Shown: positions 1 through 13,516 of the stretch, piece by piece
Layout: each line of letters starts with the position of its first letter
Position numbering within the stretch: position 1 is the stretch's first letter
Assembly: GCA_019828545.1 (NCBI GenBank)
Contig: JACVRA010000202.1
Coordinates: 558,001-622,000, forward strand
Direction of reading: 5' to 3'
Origin: Paracamarosporium sp. OC-R06-R3
Taxonomy: Eukaryota; Ascomycota; Dothideomycetes; Pleosporales; Didymosphaeriaceae
DNA: 64,000 bases
Made by a program: the position numbers and the translations under genes
The notes under the pieces: model-generated
What the model was told of the DNA's origin: nothing
What the model saw: the letters and a program-made list of their open reading frames with translations, nothing else
The model's database searches: none

Positions 1-3000
1 TGCTTGGATTTGTCTTTCTAATTAATTTGGTGCTTGATGTAAATTGATACGCTGTATTCTTACCTGAAAATTCGTGAAGCTTCATAATCTCCAGTTTTAA
101 TACGAAGCATGTCAACAGAAAGCAATCTGAAGGCTCCTTTATCCAGTTTGTCTCTAGCAAGTACTGCTTTACTTACACAAAAATACTGAAAGGACTTGCA
201 TGGCAACAATGAATTTCATTATGACATTTCATGGAATCTCACGTCTAAGCAGTATGTCGTATGTTCTGTTGACGTGGATGGAGTGTAGAGCATGATCAGT
301 CTAACTTGAATGCGTCTTTAGATGTATAGGTACACATTAACCTGCACCGGTATGCGATACCGAGGAAGTACACAACTGTATTAATGTATCGAATCACCCC
401 GAAACTCCGAATTGCGGTCTAAATAAACTTTCCCAAGGATCTTGCGACCACCGATCGGGCATTTATGATCTCCGATCACAGGCATATGCACGCAGCACCA
501 TGAACCCGTATCTAGGTTCGCGCAAGGTCTCACATACCAAATGATGCCTAGTTTCGGTTTATTTGTCTTCGCCGAGGGCAGCATGATCGCTAACGAAGAT
601 GTCGAAAGGCCGTGGTGCATATCGCCCGGCGCGGCTTCGGTTAGCGCCACGGTCACCGAGAACGTAAAAAGTGGCGAGGAGGGCTGCTGCGTCGAGGTCT
701 TGCATTCTCACTGTTGCTGAGATTTGACACAGAGTCGCACTTCTGGGTCTAACCATACGTTCCTCCCTGAGGTGTACTCAGGCTGAGCGAAGGTGAAAGT
801 GTGGCGAAGGGAAGAAGGGGGCTAAAGAAGCTACCGCAGTTTTGCGACCTTATGAAATACGAAGAGACGCAGGATCGAATTTTGGGTGAGATGAGTGGCC
901 TCAGGCTCGTGTACTAGAGTTGGCAGTGAAGGTGTCGCGGCGCTGACTGTACGCTGAGAATTGCTTAACAGTGTATAGATAAACGCCACTCAGTCAGACG
1001 CCATCGTATCACGTACCGTACAACTCACCGAAAGCTCGGAGAAAACCGATTCATCTAGAAAGATAACGAAACTCGATCATTTCGTACGAACGTCGAACGC
1101 ACAGGTCCGCACTACCGAGTCATGAGGTTGCAAGAATATATACAAGCTTGGTACACATGGTTTACCTCAAAACAGATATGAGGGAGAAGTGAGAAAAACG
1201 GAGAGATAATATGAACAATGTGGTGGCGCACATATAAGGTCGAAAAGTCTGTTGCTGTCAGAGTCTCCCTTGATTGTGAGATGGGGCTATCTTGACATCT
1301 GAGTTGCTCTCGTTAGTGACTGGAAGCCAGAGTTTGCATTTGCTACCAAGTTGGGATGAAAGATAGGATATCTGAGGCAAAACGAAGCCAGACAATATAC
1401 CAGGTTTCCTGGACCAACGCGCTCGTGAAGTCAAACAGAACTTGACCAGAATCTCAAAATGTCACTCCATTGATACTGGATTGTTCGTGGGAACTTGATG
1501 ATTGTATATTGGTTTAATGCTATCTACAGTCAGTTTCTCGCAGACAGATATCACCAATCTCGGCAACATTATACGCCAGCAGGCATTATATAAGAGTCTT
1601 CATCCCAAGGACGTGCTTCTGCTTTTAATCGTGGCGCATTGGTGGGAGTTTATACACAACGGTAACCGCTGAAGCACTTGTACAGGCATTCACTTGTCCA
1701 GGAAGGTCCTACACTTATCAGCGAGCTTCGAGTTGGTCGCTACATCTATTTAGGCTACCGTTCACCTCACGCAGGCAGGAACAGAAACTCGGTTCCTTTG
1801 ATTTCGTGATCTCGGTACATTACCTTAAGCTCTACTCCGGTGGCGGAGCCACTGTTATTCGTAAGCTATAATCGGAGACCGACGCTTAGCTTTCCCATCC
1901 GCCTTAGAAGGTCTGTTGTGTTTGCACATCAATAATTGATTTTCGGAAAAGATTCTGATGTGGACAATGAATACGATGCGGTGATCGTGAGACTCGGAAG
2001 AAGGGAGTGATCTGGGCAACGGATGGAACGAAGTAGATGTGTACATAGTTTATGAGAGACTAGTTAGGTTATCTAGATCTGACTATATATCTGACTAAGT
2101 TGAAACCCCCGTATCTCGCAACGCAGAAATCGACCCTGAGGTAATCCCGCAGTGGAAGTGTATGAGAGATACGCGTAAAGGAAGAATACCCTTTACCACA
2201 CCCCAGCGGCACGATCACTTCCCCTTTCCGAAAAGCGCGTTGATTACCCTCGCTTCCCGAGAACTCGGTTTACGGGAGTCTGAACCTGGATACATACCAT
2301 GGCCACGAATATTCTCCTTCTTACATTCCGGATCCTCCGGTACGTACCTGTGTTTACGCCGCACCCTCGCCGACTGTGCTATGTGGCCAGACCAGGCATG
2401 TGGGCGTACACCGTTGTCGATTGGCTCTCGCCGACAAGGGAAGAGCAGTAAGCGGGTACAGCTGAGCCACGTCGTCTACCAGGACACCCCTTTCAAGAAT
2501 CCCTGAACTCGATCGACTATAGCATGATGATGAACATGCTTGATCCTCTGAACGTGGTTCATATATACAGAACGGTATACATCGTGGTCCTTGCGGGTAT
2601 TGGAAGCTTGCGCGTCCGTGATGCAACGAAAAGGAGGCAACCTCGCAGCGACATTTTCAGAGCGCCATCGATAAACAAGATAGTGCGATGGCTTTGCGGC
2701 TCGTGGAATCCTGGTGTGTGGTGAGATTGGCGAGCTTCGACAGTACTTCTAGAAGATCATGGCTACACCGATTGACACCAAGCCGGCTCGCTTGCTTGCT
2801 ATCCAGGCCCATCCCACGTGGCTTCCCCGCCTTCTGTACTGTCCATGTGGCAGATCTCCGCCATGTGTAACCGCAGCTATAGCTTGCAAATTGCTCACCT
2901 CAGCCTTGGTCCCCGAAAGCCGTCCTGGGACGTCTAAATTGGGCTAGCGCTCTTGTGTGCCTTTTTCGGACTTCGCGTATGTGGGAGATAGAGAGACATG

Positions 3001-6000
3001 GGACTGATTGGAGGGTAGACGAAGAGGTGATGATGCAGACGTGCAAGGTACACATGCGCCGTGCCCGCCATGTTCCGTGGGCTGCATGCAGGGTATGGAT
3101 GACACGGGGAGGCGGGTTTGAGGAGAACGACCGATCCGATAGCGGAGCGGAGGTGATGAGGGAGAAGGAATGTGAGAAGTACGTAGCCCAGCGAGGGGTG
3201 ACGCAGGACGAAGGACTTCTTATGAATAAGGATGCTTGGCTTACTTCAGTAGTTCCAGAATGTCATCTGGTTACGATGTTGTAGTGCTGTCCTGAGGTAG
3301 GTGCTTCCATCGCGACCGCCGATGTCCGACCTCAACCTCAGGTTACACAAGAGAGGCAACAAAATGTCCGATGTAAAGCCACCCATTGCACGACAGTGGA
3401 TCAGTCTCTACGCGACGGTGACGGCCGTTTGCTGGAGTTCCGAATTAGCGGTTGAGCCTTGATCACATACCATTCGATGTCCCAAGACTCACCAAAAGTT
3501 CGGGTCGCTTGTCTACCATAGGTGTGTGTCTGTGTTCAGGGACGACCACCGTGCCGCAGAACTGCTGCGATGAAGAACACACGGATACTTCGGATTTCTG
3601 ACCGGATTTTGACATACGAGAAGTGATACATATCAAAACGGGAGGGCTGAGCGCGAGATTGGGCTCTCGCGGCTAATATATTATGGTACAAGCGCACACC
3701 GCTACTCTCATCACTCAGCCATGCAAAGCCATTCAGCTACCCACCGAACACATGACGAACCGTCTCCCAGATTTCTAGAAACGCATTAGAAGATGTAGTT
3801 CCGCCAGTGTGGTTGACCCCTACATCGTTTCGGTCTCCGAGGATTTTGAACATTATCCTAATCAGGCCGAAAAGACGGTTAATTGTACGCCAAAAGGAAA
3901 GTTTTGCGGGTTAGGCATGCTGTCTCAGGATAACAGCCACACCCAGTGGCGCCCGGGATTGATACAGGGGTGTGAACGAAATCCCGTGTTCTAAAGCTTC
4001 AAGCGGCCTCGTGCGGATTACAGGTGCAGATATACGGCACGTCAGCAAGCGTCTGGACCCTGTGAGTGGCCATCGGTTGTTGATGATCTCCAAGAGCGGA
4101 AGTTTACCGGAGGACGCGGGCGGGTGCGAGTCAGCACAGCGGTATGCAAGCCAAAAGCAAGTCAAGCCAAAAAGGTCGGTCGGCGTGCGGGATGGGCCGC
4201 CGAACAAGCTGCACCCTTTCCGAACGACCTGTCTGACCTTGAGATAACAGCACGCATGGCGTTCGTATGGTACCGACGCTCTGGCTATTGGACGCCGGGT
4301 ATGAGATAGGCTCTTGAATGTGGGAAAGCTCACGAAGGAATGGGGATGCATCCACGCCAAGGGCCTCCGTTCAGCAATTTGGCGATACTTCGCAAACACA
4401 GCGGCCACGCTGGCGTGCGCAGGCCTTCTGGCCAAGTGGGCCTCTGCTGCAAGCGGTATTGAGACGTACGCGGCGCCGATGGAGGGGCTTCCGTCGCGTG
4501 GGGAGTCGTGGGAGGACCTGGGCCTACAGCCTGGCGAAGAGCGGTATACGCGCATGCACGCACTCCACAACCGTTTCGCCCTACGTTCAGCTAGCGGCCC
4601 ACGACATCTCGCTAATCTGCCCGTCTTGTCGCCAAAAGAAAGGCTCCACGCTTTGCAACTGGGCAGATTATCTGATCTGTCAAATCCCGTCAGCAAGGCA
4701 CCTTCGTGCCCTGGAGCTCATTATTGTATGTAACATCTGGAACGTTGAGGGTGGGTATTATTGGACGTAAACTTTTGGATATCGCTTAGAGAAGATGCAA
4801 GCCATTTGTGGGGGATGAACGAGCTCCACATGCATACGGGCATCAACCCGCAGCACCATCTGGACCCTCACCCAGTTTGTACATGCTCGTTCGCGTTTCT
4901 CCCCCCTCAAAACCATTGTTGTGGGCCTGCTATTCTCACCATTCCCTACAACACCAACAGCCATGTGACGCACTTTCGCCCAAGTCTGGGCCACTACGGC
5001 GCTCAATTCTTGGGGAACGCCCGCGTGTTGAGGTCAATGCCTTCCTACCCACAGAGACGGGTCCACATCCCGCATTCGACTGGCAACCGACCGATGATGT
5101 GGTAAAGCCACTGACGACCAAGGCACCCGACTATTGACGCGAATGTATATTTCCTAGCCTTACGAGGCAATGGGATGATTCCTACTTTTCGTACCTACGC
5201 GCCCGAGTCGACAGTAATGAACGATGAAGTCACCCCTCGCTTCGCTAATGCCGGTCAATCGTCAATCCGACTATCTCCAAGCACAGTTGCGGATCGTTAC
5301 TTCCAACGGCATAGGAGCCTCAAGCGCCAGCCTGTCGATGGCATGTGTTCACGCAGCTCGTTGCTCCATCATCCTTGCACCGCGTGTGGGTCTAATCGCG
5401 AACCGTTAATTCCATAACGGTATTTCAGCCGAGGCAAAGGTAGTTGACCATATGTATTGGACAGTGTGCTGTCCCAAGATACAATGCGGTGTCCAAACTC
5501 TCGACGCACATAGACGGGCATGCTCACCACTGCCACTCTGCAAGCGCCAGTGGTAGCCTTCCACATGTAAGCTCATATTCCGACGATCGGAGGGGTAATC
5601 GACATGGGCGTATCCTTTGAAAAATCCTGTCGGGAGAAGGCGAAAGCAGCAAGAATAGCGGTACGGTTCGGTACGACTCGCATAATGATACGCCATGATC
5701 ATAATACACAGCCGCCTCCTACTCTTGTAATATCAGATAATCAGAAAGCTTACCGCAACGTCGGGACGATCTTACTAGAAGCACGTTAATGTCGTGCCGT
5801 TTTCCCGAACTTAGGAAGGTCTCGAGGTGAGCAATTTCCAGGCAACAAAAATGCAACGAGCACGTTGAATATCCCTCTAGTATTGGGTGGTGGCCGTGAT
5901 ACAAAACTCTGAGAGCCAGCGTGTTATCGAGCACGAAACTATGCGAATTGGTGGCTCCGACCACCGCTGCCGAGGCGCGGAGCGAATGACCGTACGAGGT

Positions 6001-7135
6001 AGTGAGGGGTGAGCAGCTGCACGAAATACGTATGCATCTGGATGATGCGGTCCGTGAACCCTCCCATAGCAATGCGAGCACCCCCGTAACGGGCATAGTG
6101 CACACCTGGGTACAGTAAGACAGAGACCGCCGATGTTCGAGACCGAAGCCGCATCGGGGTTACTGACAAGTCACGTTACGGATACTCCGATCCCAACTAT
6201 GAGCGAGCAATGACTTCTTGGGGTAAGCTTGTTGTTTACTATGCGTTTAACAACGTGACAGAACTGGGGTTGTAAAGAAGTGGCGATACTGCGAAGAGGC
6301 CAGCCTTTGCGTGGCGCCACAAACGGACGGTTAGAATCCATGGCGCCCTCGAGTGCGCGTCAGGATTTAGAGTGGGTGTTGTGCGGTACGAACGCGAATC
6401 GCATAGAACGCGATATATACCGCATCGGGGATACTCGCCTCTAATTGGCGGAATATGGCGAAGTCTATTTGCCACGGTCTAGCACCGGAGAAGGAGATGC
6501 TGTGGCGATAATCTGAATAGAATCGCGCAACACACTTCTGAGATGTTCACCGGACAAGTGAAGAGATACGCATTGAGTGTTATGACAGACACCCGGTCGT
6601 GACGCAACCCTCTCCGACACCGGTGATTAGTAGCACATGACGATTGGTGCGGCAGCAAGGCAAGGAGTCGGAGTGGCTGGAGACAGTTGTAGGTGAGATG
6701 TCGGAGCGAGGCAAGCAAGTCATGGGGCCGAAACCTTGTTTCATGTAAAGCTCGCTTAGATGCGTGGGTTGAGCAAGGCTACATCTGACGCTAACGGGTT
6801 GGGGCGGGCGCCGGACCGTTGCAAAGGCTCCTTCCGCCGTCGTTCGCCCAGGTTGCTGAATCAGTGAGCACCAGGAGACTTTCACAAGCCGAGGTGATCG
6901 AACACGTGGTCGCAAACTTGGCTGAGAACGGAAAACAAAAACCGGAATTCATGGTGTTTCTTGGTATCATCTTGCGGTAGACGAAAGTATCAACTGTGTC
7001 GCTAACAACAACCGTACGATATGCACCCTGCCGTATGTTGCATATCTTTCGCACGTCTGTGCTCCCGATCTCTGTGAAAAGCCATGGTACACAGAGATCG
7101 GACCTGTAGGAATGTCCATATAAGATAACGATATA
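1..7135. other. gene-free stretch, no supportable feature
   Basis: I see no coding region that can be supported here. The longest open frame, about 4.70 to 3.91 kb on the minus strand, overlaps open frames of similar size on the other strand, has random-looking composition and shows no motif. I found no tRNA, no clear transposon protein and no tandem array. Decayed repeats cannot be excluded by eye. Confidence 0.5.
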
Positions 7136-8322
7136 CTAGGATGCTCGTTCTGGAACTTCTGTACGCTCCTGTGCATCTGCATCCACGTCCTCATTCCACT
7201 CGTCACCGCCTCTGACGCCGCTCTCATGTGTTATGCGTGCTGCTGGAGGCGGCGCATCCAGACCATCGTCGCTTTCGTCGTCCTCAAAAGCGGCAGGATC
7301 TGCTAGAGGCTGGGCTTCTGGATCCGTGTTGCCTGGCGCAGGGCTCTTGCGGCGAGGGGCACCTTCTACGTTCTCGTCTGCAGAGACCGAGATGCCTCGT
7401 CGACCCCAAGCGTTATTAGGTCGACCGGTCTGATCAGCGGGTCGAGCCTCTTCTTCATCGTAATCAAAGTCGACACTCTTACGGCCGACAAAGCGGCCGA
7501 CCAGCCAACCACGGCCCAAATCTTCCGAGTCTACGACGCCGCCCCGTCGGAGCTTCACACGTTGTCGGCTCCAGTACACCCAGGCAAAGTCGAGGATGAG
7601 TGCTGTCTGGATGGTTCCCCATACCCAAGACGTCGGGTCCTTGTAATCGTCTTCCTTTGTTGCACGGGTGATCCAGTTGAGAATATATAAAAAGCGGTAA
7701 GCTCCAAGCGCAACCAGGTAGAACGAATCCAGTACGGTGGGCACTGTAGTCTGGCGCAGAAGCAATAGCTGCGGGACGACGGCGCCAGCCTCTAGGATCT
7801 CAGAAAAGACCCACATGACCTTCAGGAAGGCATTCTTCCCAATGACGGTTTCGTGGAATAGCCAGTACCAGAACGGGGTGATGGCAATGGGTGCGAGGAG
7901 GCAGTACATGCCAAACTTCCACGCCTTTTCTCGTTCCCTTGTGCGAGCATATACGCTAGTCATTAGGAATATGATGTAGAACGAGGACAGGGTGTAGAAG
8001 ATCTGCGTGCATTTAGTCGTGTACGAGGCAGCCAGCCCTGCGTATGCTTACCTTGAGCGAGAAGTTCCATGTGTGGCCAAAGTCTCGGGCGGGCGAGGTA
8101 GTGAATATGTCGAGATATCGCGAGCAGAAGACGACGGCGTACAGCACCTGCGTGATGAGAGAGACGCCTGGAGCGCGGTCAGCCGGGCAAGGCAGGGACT
8201 GGGACTGGGCCTGGGCCACGCCTACCTTCGGCGCTGCTGTTGCCGTGGATGGCCCATATCAAGATGAGCTTCGAGACGGTGTGCGAGACGTCGCCCAGGA
8301 CGTGGAAGACGTTGAAGCCCAT
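7136..8322 (-). CDS. ERD2: ER lumen protein-retaining receptor (KDEL/HDEL receptor), 3 exons
   Basis: This multi-pass receptor of Golgi and ER binds the C-terminal K/HDEL signal of escaped ER proteins and returns them by COPI vesicles (family knowledge). Exons on the minus strand are 8322-8226, 8167-8052 and 8002-7136, with introns of 58 and 49 nt, giving 359 residues. The start is set by the family N-terminus, in which a short lead is followed by GDVSHTVSKLILIWAI. Other family signatures are SRYLDIF, the FYIIF segment, the PQLLLL segment and the ALGAYRFLYILNW segment. Conserved membrane segments cover about the first 225 residues. The remaining 130 or so residues form a charged, low-complexity tail, much longer than in the roughly 212-220-residue yeast and animal receptors. 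The family call is secure; the function of the tail is unknown. Confidence 0.95.
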
Positions 8323-11300
8323 GCCGGCCGCGTGTCGCGTCGAGGTGCGCAGCACGCGTCGACCGGCGCGGGGATGGTTAGCGTGGCGTGTGCCTTCTGG
8401 GGCTCGGGGGTGGGGGCTGGGGGGAGGAGCGTGTCCGCCGCCTGGTTGCAGTCAGGATGTTGGAGAGATGGACGTGGACGTGAAGCTGTCCGGACCGAGC
8501 CCTGAGCTTGGCTCGTGACGGAATGCGCTAGCCGCCCTGGGCCTGGCGTCGCTGCCGCCTCAGTCCCGCAACCGTTCGTCCCATCACTCTCCACACGCCG
8601 GCGTCCCAAAGCACGCGCCGGGACCGACAGCAGGCCTTGCTGGAGACCCTCACCGCTATCTGCTCGCACACGGGGATGCCTCTGGGGGGAGACGCATTGG
8701 TCCGACTTCGCTCGTACATGCTGATACAGAGGCCCAGCTAATGCTTCTGCATATTCCCTTGCGGGCGACTCCAACACATTACCCCGGGTCCCAGCCTGAA
8801 GGAACCTTGGACCCTTACGCCGCTGCATCTACACCTGCATCTGCAACCATTCCCTCGGCTGTCTGCCGGTAACGATCAACTGTCGACGCGCCGCACCCGC
8901 CACCGTCTTGCCGCTTGCTGGTCGCTATAGCGGTACCTTCCTAAACCGCCCCCCAAGGCAATTGCATGGATCCTCTACACAGTGGGTCCCTTGATCCTCA
9001 CCACCAGGCTCAGCATGGCTGAGAAGGATCAATGTGTCTCCATTGTTGGTCGGCTGTCATCCGATAGTGGTGCCTTGCTCGTCGGCGTTGCTGGTTTCCA
9101 CGGCGAATCATGCAAGCTGGAGGCAGCCATGGCTGCAGCTGTACTGCGCTGGCCATGGCTGACGAACAATCAGATCATCAACATGCCACACGGCTCGGCC
9201 GGGTTGCGAGCTCAAGAGTACTGTACAACGTCAAGTGTCGATACCCAGTGCTGCCTACAGCGGAGCGCGAGACGCGGATGTTGGCCAAATAACGCGAGCT
9301 GCAGTGGCTGTACTGCAGGTAAGCGGTAATGCTCAAGTGTATGTACGTGCGCTGGCTGGTAAGCCCCATGGCAAAGCAGCAAAGGCTTGTTCTCGCCTAT
9401 CCGATGAGGGTCCAAGGTATTTGCCACGAGGCTTTACAATTTCGCCTGTCAGCAAGGAGGAGCAACAGCCACGCAAGACCCTGAATATGCAGGGTATCTG
9501 CATGCAGGACTTCATACATATCCGAGTACCCAAGATATGGAACCTCTACGCATCGAGCAGTTGGTTTTGTCCTGCTCCAAACCAGGACGGGCAATGGATT
9601 GCAACTGCTGGGCCTGATGTGCGTACCGGCTATGGCGCGATCGTAATGGACAAGCGCCAGACCCGGAGTGACCTTCGCCGCAAGGCAAGATGATCCCCGT
9701 TAGGATCTTCTACCAATACGCTGTATCGGAGATATCCACCCCCAAGTGGTCGACTTCATACGGAATGGAAACCAACAGTCGCCCCGGTGGCAAACACGCT
9801 TGAACCTCCGAATACTATATTGCGTGCGCTTCGATGTTTCACCACCTATCTCGACAACCTCTCCAATGCCCGGTCATCGCTAAGATGGCCTCCGGTGCCA
9901 TCTGCATTTTTGTTCAGATGATCGCCGATACACTAGCAGTGCATTTCCTGCTACTATCACCTGCATCTGCGATGATCAAAGCATGACATGGCGAAGCTGA
10001 AAAGGCCAGAGCGGCACTTTGCATTGTCAAGGTCTAGGACTTTGCGTCAAAACCATGCGGTGGTTCGACAGGTGCGGCTATCGCGATATGTTTCCTACCG
10101 ACAACGTGGTGCTCGTTATGCTTCAAGTTATCTTAGCGAATCCGTGCATCTCAACCACGTAAGGCATAGCCCCCGGCAGGATTTGACGGGCGTGTGGGCT
10201 CCTAATGCGTCCCGTGTCCTCCCGTCCGGCGATCTTCAGGTCGGCTTTGGGTTTCGTGGCTTGCCGCAATCCGGTCGCCGAAGCAAGAAGTGAGGGCAAG
10301 TAGATGTCAGCAGTTGCTCCGATAGCGGTCGAGTGAGACATTTGGGGAACAACAGTCGGAGCACGTGTTGTGGAGGTTTCGGATTGAAGACCGCCGACAC
10401 GGAGGCTCAGCGTGTATGTCTTAGGTTAGTCACGTTCAAGCGCCGGGGGGCCCAGCGGATGTGCAGCCAGAACGATGGCCCGTTACTAGGTGAGGCAGAG
10501 TAGTGTAGTGGGCCAACCACAGCGCGGGCCTTGCCTTAGCCGGCTCAGCCAAAATAGTGGCTCTTGAATGCAGGTTCCATGGCAAAGACCCTTTCTCGCA
10601 GGACCCTGCGCCCACAACGATGGGCGATTTCCAGAAGCTGATTTGAGCCCACAATCATCCAAGCAATGTTAGGGCCGGATACGGGCGTGGATCAATAGCG
10701 GCCCACTCAGGGTGGTCCCTACTTGGTGATCAAAAAAAGTGCATAACGATGCAATTCATTCTGCGGCTGGCTGCAGGTGGATGCGAAGACGCGTTCGCAA
10801 TCTGCGCGCGAGGCATCCGCAAGCACATGCAGAGCGTTGGAGCCGTCGCTGCCGGCACCAGTGACCGGCTCCATTGACCTGCTTGCTACAGCTGATGAAC
10901 AGCTTGGTTGTCCTGGCGTCGCCGTGATGAAGGTCGAGGCGCGCCGTGGTCGGACTCCGGGGAGCTTTGAAGCTGTAAGACACTACGACACTGAAAGCAG
11001 GCGAACGAATACGGCGGGAGCGCGAGTGAAGCGGTGGGTCGCCGACTACTGCCTCGACTACGACGCAGAGCTCGACGAGCGCACGTGGTGGTGGGAAGGC
11101 GCAGGACGGCGATCGCCTGGAGGGAACGCAAAGCAGCCTCGCTGGAAATGAAGGGTCGCTTGAAGGTGGCCTTGAGCCTGATGGCGAACGGTGGGGGGCT
11201 AGTGGCAGCGTAGCCGTCCCGTACTGTAGAGCAGCTGGAGAGCTGAGGTTGGATGCGAACGCGGCACGCCAGAAGCAGCGAATTAGCGGCCTTTGGCGTA

Positions 11301-12167
11301 CGGCACGACGCCACGGCTATCTCAACGGCCACCATGGAGCGCCCTCTGACCGCGCCCCCGTTCAGGCTGATTTTGCTGGCTTTACGCGCCGCTAATTGAC
11401 CGATGGCGGTGACTTTAGCTCGGACGACTGCTATATGTGCGCGCGAAGGATCATACGGCCAGCGACGTCCTAGCCGCGAGGAGCGACAGAGCACACGTTC
11501 CCCAATACGCGGGCCAGCGAGTCCCAGAGCCTCGTTTGCGAACAGAGGGCAAGCAGTCGCAGTTGGGAGGCGTGCGATGCGACGTTCACGGCCCGCCACA
11601 GTGACATTCTCCATGGCACCACGACCCCCGCGCCCGTTACAGATCCGCACGCCAGCGTCCCGCAGACGGCGCAGGGCTACTCGAGTTTCTGTCGCCGATT
11701 CCCAGCGTGCCGTTCCTGGCAGGCGTCCAGGCCGCCATTGGGCCGGGCGCAGCCGTTCAACAGACCAGGGGCCCGTTGGCCACCACGCGGCTCCAGCGCG
11801 CCAGCCATGATCCATCAGGCCCGGACGGTCGTGGGGCATGGATGTCGCATGGAGGGCAGCATGCAGGCGCTAAGATGCACGCCCTGGTTTGCCTGTGCAT
11901 CGTGCCCATCCTTCGAATCCGCGAACCGGGGGCATCGATAGAGTTGTCGCACTAGGGGCCTTTAGACAGCTTGACCGGCCGGGCCCTGCTACCATCGCCA
12001 TGAATTGATATATCCGCGTCGATGCTCCTCAATCTGCTCCGATCATCATCTTCGATCAGACTTCATCACAGCTCCCACGCCTCACCGCGCCCAGTCTAAG
12101 CATACTGCGCACGGCTCCCCTCTCGTGCTTCCAGACCAATCCCACTTACTACCCCCCGGCACAGTCA
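8323..12167. other. intergenic region, no supportable gene
   Basis: This stretch separates the KDEL receptor promoter from the Myb-like gene. Long open frames occur on both strands at 8.2-8.8 kb and 10.8-11.9 kb, but they overlap each other in GC-rich DNA, are rich in Arg, Ala and Pro, and show no motif. I treat them as chance open frames. The last kilobase probably includes the promoter and 5' UTR of the downstream gene (inference). Confidence 0.45.
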
Positions 12168-13516
12168 GTGATCATGCCGGCCATACTTGAGAGTGCTGTG
12201 CCTCCGCCGCCGCATCTGCACCTGTCCACTACCGCTCCGTGGCCGCCGTACACCTCTCACTGCTACAGCTCTGCCTCTTCTCCCACTCCCATGACGCCCG
12301 AGTCGCTGACCACCTTTGTTCCACGTCTGCACGACAGCCCGCTTCCCACGCAAGAGGCTCCGTCATCTTCGACTTGGTTTGGCGCCTCGGTTTCGGCCCC
12401 AGACGCTCAGAACGAGGTTCGTCAGGCGCTCACTTGCCCCACTGCCCGCGCTGACTCGATCGTTTGCAGACCTTTGCTGCCTTCTCATATAGCCAGCCTT
12501 TCGTTCCTTCGCATCCGTCTTCTGCTGGCTCATATTCGCCCCACCACCAGTTCTCGTCAGCATCCGAAGTTTCGGTGTCTGCGCCAGCGAGCATAGAGCA
12601 CCCAGCGGGCAACTTCTCTCCAGTGTCACAGTGCTCGCGAGGTTCAGAAGGACCACAGCCAGAATACGTTCGTCAGCATCAAGAGCCTTCTCCTGACGCA
12701 TCGACTCATCTTTCTGGAAGCCTCACGCCGACTCGGCCGCGAAGTACCCCCCTAGATTACCCTCCTTGGACTATGAACCCACTAGGCATTTCTGGACCGA
12801 CCATGCATCAACATTTTTACTCCAGCCCGACCTACCCTTCTCTACGAGAACGTAGCCCTCGCTTGAGCGACTCCGGTATGGAGCTGCCAGGCGATATGCC
12901 GAACGGACGCCGACTCTACGCACCAATTGCCCCTCACCCAACTGGTTCCCGTACAAGTGTTCCGAAGCGATCCCACGATGATGACGATGACCAACCAGAC
13001 CAGTCAAAAAGGAGGAAACGATCAGACTCCAGTACTTCGGCGACGATAGAGCTAGGAGAGGAAGACCGTCTTCTTATCAGACTCAAAGACGAAGAAAGCA
13101 TGCCTTGGAAGGACATAGCCGCTCGCTTCCAGTCAGATCTCGGCAAGACGTACCAGATTCCCGCATTGCAGATGCGTCTTAAGCGATTAAGAGAACGCAT
13201 GCGGGTGTGGACTGAGCCCGATGTCAAGGCACTTCGCATGGCACATGAGTACTGGGTCCAGAGCAAATTCGACATCATTGCTCAAAAGGTGATTAAAACC
13301 GTCCACCCAACACCAAGTCATGACTAACCTCACTAGATGCTCGAATATGGTGCAGCAGAGAAGTGGACTGCTCGGCAGTGCGCACGCAAATGGGCTGAAA
13401 TCGATCCCGGGCCAACGCCGTACACGACGTATGAACACCACATGCCGACATACGCTGCTTACACTATGAGTCCAGTGGAGGCACACCATTTCATGCCATA
13501 TGTCCACATCCAATAA
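12168..13516 (+). CDS. Myb/SANT-like DNA-binding protein, 3 exons
   Basis: A putative nuclear DNA-binding protein of about 415 residues. Exons are 12168-12416, 12470-13288 and 13337-13516; both introns are phase 0, 53 and 48 nt. An in-frame ATG two codons downstream (12174) could also start it. The first 250 or so residues are Ser/Pro/Thr-rich and disordered. An acidic DDDDDQPDQ patch and a basic SKRRKRS patch follow, the latter a likely nuclear localisation signal. The C-terminal third carries two Myb-like helical units: one around EEDRLLIRLKDEESMPWKDIA, the other ending in EKWTARQCARKW across the last intron. The pattern of spaced tryptophans supports the Myb-like call. The target genes cannot be read from the sequence. 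The reading frame is well supported; the specific role is not. Confidence 0.85.

Noticed and set aside
3911..4696. 261-codon minus-strand open frame
   Set aside because: Overlaps open frames of similar size on the plus strand, residue composition looks random, no motif, no signal of splicing.
10886..11839. 317-codon minus-strand open frame
   Set aside because: Arg/Ala/Pro-rich product in GC-rich DNA with overlapping plus-strand frames; no domain visible.
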